A stretch of DNA of 64,000 nt. It comes from Seriola aureovittata. Its lineage: Eukaryota > Chordata > Actinopteri > Carangiformes > Carangidae. The notes beneath the pieces were generated by a model. That model had not been told where the DNA came from, ran no database searches, and saw nothing but the letters and a program-made list of their open reading frames with translations. This document shows positions 1 through 64,000 of the stretch, piece after piece; position 1 is the stretch's first letter; every line of letters begins with the position of its first letter. The translations under genes and the position numbers were made by a program. The stretch covers positions 12,796,501-12,860,500 of the forward strand of contig NC_079377.1 in NCBI RefSeq assembly GCF_021018895.1, in the 5' to 3' direction.

Positions 1-1027
1 AGCGAAGCGGAGATGCTTCTGTCAAGAGCCCTACTCAGGAGTACATTAAGCTGCTGAGTGACTGCAACTAGTGATGTAATGGACTTCTCTCTTACTGTAT
101 TCTGTCTGTTGTAGTAGCACTTATTGTCCCTTAGACACACACACACTCACTTGCCCTTTGTTCCCACACATCAACATGTAATGTGTACACAAGCGCAAGT
201 CCTAAATAGGCTCTCAACACATTTAACATATTCAGGTGAAGTCATTGACTCCCTCCATGTTGAAATTAAAAAGCACTTGTGACTTAAAGTAGTTGCACAA
301 GTGTCTATATGTGTGCGCACACACTTGTGTGTAGTGCCATAGGTGATAAAAACGCTGCCAGAGGGGAAGCTGTGTAGACCTGAACACGTTTTAGATGTAA
401 CACGAGCTGCACATAATTCCTGCTACACAGCAAAGCCCGACTATTTTCAAGCCTCATCGTTACTCGCCCATCCCCCTGCTCCCCCCTTTTCTTTTTCTCC
501 CACAGCTCCTTGTCCCCTCTCGTCTTCCCATGCATGCCTCCTTTTCTGCACCATCTTCTACCCCCACGCCGAGGTTAAATGCCTTCATGTCGCCAGCTTG
601 TCACTAGCAAGTAAGAAGGAAACAACTCCTTGCAGGGGTACTAAAAACAGAACTTCCCTTGCTGTAAAAGCCTGATTCTCTCACACCACCACCACCACCA
701 CTGCGCTACATGTAACACACTCTCTTTCTGCAATGTCAGCCAACCATATACATGATGCATGATTAGAATGGTGTGGGTGCATGACATGTCTGCATGCGCA
801 AAAGTCTGCCTCTGTGTATTGGGTCTGATCTTTCTGGGGCAACAGCCACAAGACTAACAGCAGGTCGACCTCTGATCCTGCTGACCCCGGGGCAACCCTC
901 AGAAGGAGCCAAACAGGAACAGAGGTTTATCTTTACAGTCAGCTGCCATCCATCCTGTCAGTCTAAAATCAACACAGCTGATTTACCATCATTCATCTGG
1001 CACTGGGTGCTTGGCTGGTCTAGATCA

Positions 1028-1066
<39 letters not shown>

Positions 1067-1940
1067 CTGTGTGTGTGTGTGTGGGGAGATGCAGAACAAT
1101 AGAGGAACAATCTTTGGAAAAATAGATCACAGAAAATGAAGGCTACATGCCCTCAGACTGTCTGCAAAAAACTTTTCTCAATTCAAAAGTACTCATCACA
1201 ATTTTTTTTCACTTCCATCTAAATTCATGAGAAAGAGATCGGAGGTGAATTGCACTTTTCTCTCTATGTTTATGGAGTGCGAACAGTGATTAGCATTTAT
1301 ATTCGATGGGGAGGAGGCCCAGACTGCTGAGCTGCAGCGCGGCGTGGCCTCACAGGAGACATGAGAGGTTGCCTTCAACACAGAACAGTTGTATACGTAA
1401 TGAAGGAAAGCTCTTGTTGCTTCTAAAGCTGCTGGACACTTTTCTCTCCTTCCTGACCTTGTGTTATTGTAACACTTCCAAAACCATCCAAGCCTCTTTT
1501 TTGTGCGTTAGCTTTGGCAGTGTAGGTGGGGAAAGGAAGTGTTCCTGCATGTGTGTGTGTGCATGTGTGTGTGTGTGTACTGTATATTTGTGTGCATCCA
1601 TGTTTGTTTGTGTTCGACTAATAGCCTTGATGTAGTGCCTGCAACTCTGATACTCTCCAACTATGCTATCCAACAGGTACACACACACACACACAGAACC
1701 TACTTTCCTTTGATTGTGCCAATTGTAAAAACCTTGGAGCCCACATTAGTTTCCTCTCTAACACTTTCTGACCCCCTGCCTACCTTTCGTCTCGTCTCCG
1801 CCCAGCCGCTACACCCAGTGGACCACACCAGAGCCCGGACCCACACTTTCTGAGCCACCTTGGAAACTTTCCTGGCTGCTATCCCTGCGTCTATTGCCAA
1901 GATTCCACACTGTGCCCTCAGTCCACACCACTGCCCCTCT

Positions 1941-1971
<31 letters not shown>

Positions 1972-1977
1972 AGTGTG

Positions 1978-2009
<32 letters not shown>

Positions 2010-2216
2010 CAAGAGAGAGAGAGAGAGAGGTGTTGAATATACTGCACGCAGCTTGAATATACATACTGCAAGAAGTCTTGCCACCCAAACCCCAAAGCCC
2101 CCTATACTTTGTTAAAGCCTGAGTGACCGTCTACAGACTCGTAAAAAAAATCAAAGCCACACTGTATCATGTAGTTTCTAAGGCTCTCTGTCTGTTCTCT
2201 CTCTCTCTCTCTGCAG
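1..2216 (+). other. slit1: intron 2 (3' part) of slit1
   Basis: This is noncoding sequence before the first visible exon. It holds interrupted (GT)n runs at 1031-1083, 1547-1608 and 1944-2009, a (GA)n run at 2012-2029, and a CT-rich polypyrimidine tract with CAG at 2197-2216 that serves the next exon. I looked for the expected LRR1 exon (a DLNxNN..T..DF.GL type repeat) and found none, so exon 2 should lie upstream of the window. Confidence 0.85.
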
Positions 2217-63433
<61,217 letters not shown>

Positions 63434-63473
63434 GTGAGTTTATTTCATATTTTAAATGCAAGCATATATATGT

Positions 63474-63476
<3 letters not shown>

Positions 63477-63547
<71 letters not shown>
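63477..63547 (+). repeat. (GT)n microsatellite
   Basis: An uninterrupted run of about 35 units close to the exon 24 donor. Confidence 0.95.
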
Positions 63548-63548
<1 letters not shown>

Positions 63549-63941
63549 GGTGGGTGCGTGTACTCATCTTTATATGTCAGTCTAGGGTTAAGTATTAAAA
63601 TCCTATTTTTAATACATAATGTATCTTGCCAGCGATATGAGAGAGAGTTTCTCTTTTTTCTCATGCAAATCAAATGTTTGAAATGTTTTTCTGTTGTCAC
63701 ACAATTTCAAGAGAACGCTCAAAACAGCAACTTCATTGGGAACAATTGAAGTTATTTTGAAAGAAGAGTTCTAAAACAAGCGAGGACTCACTTTGAGACT
63801 AAATGAGTTATTAAGGAGGATATTTTTGCAGCTCGCACCAACTACAGAGACAGTGCAGCAGATGCTGAGAATCTTTGATTGACTCCAGAGGACAGAAACA
63901 TAGTCTAAACAGTTATGACAGCTTATGAATTCATACTATCT

Positions 63942-63964
63942 CTCTCTCTCTCTGTCTCTCTCTG

Positions 63965-64000
<36 letters not shown>
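63942..64000 (+). repeat. (CT)n tract at window edge
   Basis: CT with TCTG interruptions running to the end of the window. Confidence 0.9.

Larger units (their letters stand above)
63434..64000 (+). other. slit1: intron 24 of slit1 (5' part)
   Basis: A (GT)n array at 63477-63547 lies 40 bases after the donor. The window stops in a CT-rich run (63942-64000) that may be the polypyrimidine tract of the next acceptor. Confidence 0.85.

Noticed and set aside
1..2216. Search for the D1 LRR1 exon
   Set aside because: No acceptor followed by the expected repeat was found. The exon must lie upstream of the window.

Overview
The window is a stretch of teleost fish genomic DNA, most likely from a percomorph. 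It is vertebrate-like: split exons, long introns and dense (CA/GT)n microsatellites. It carries a truncated tRNA-type SINE with a tail I recognise from fish genomes, and two copies of a dispersed repeat that I also associate with percomorphs. Nothing prokaryotic is present.

One protein-coding gene accounts for all supported coding sequence: a plus-strand slit1 gene (Slit guidance ligand 1, secreted ligand of Robo receptors), seen from the inside. Both ends are missing. I can place 22 consecutive internal exons, 2,241 coding bases or 747 codons, all in one continuous frame with GT..AG introns. By homology to vertebrate SLIT genes they correspond to exons 3 to 24. They encode LRR2 to LRRCT of leucine-rich domain D1, all of D2 (the Robo-binding domain), all of D3 and the first part of D4. 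The signal peptide, LRRNT and LRR1 lie upstream. The rest of D4, the EGF repeats, the laminin-G domain and the cystine knot lie downstream. The paralogue call rests on slit1-type words such as [26 protein letters not shown] and RCSNKHL. I cannot separate slit1a from slit1b.

Layout: 1-2216 is the end of an upstream intron. Two LRR exons lie at 2.2 and 3.8 kb. A single 33.9-kb intron (3839-37691) fills more than half of the window. D1 is completed at 37.7-40.8 kb, D2 runs from 45.2 to 54.8 kb, a 24-base microexon lies at 55.85 kb, D3 runs from 58.8 to 59.9 kb, and D4 starts at 60.7 kb. The window stops in a CT-rich tract that probably leads into the next acceptor.

The noncoding part is mostly microsatellites and unrecognised intron sequence. 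Points worth a second look are two strong small hairpins (24.80 and 62.55 kb), an acidic-tailed terminal-exon-like ORF on the minus strand (22.42-22.49 kb), a G-quadruplex motif (20.84 kb), inverted dispersed repeat copies, a pentanucleotide repeat serving as a polypyrimidine tract, and several stretches that look like conserved noncoding elements. All functional statements about these are inference from sequence alone.
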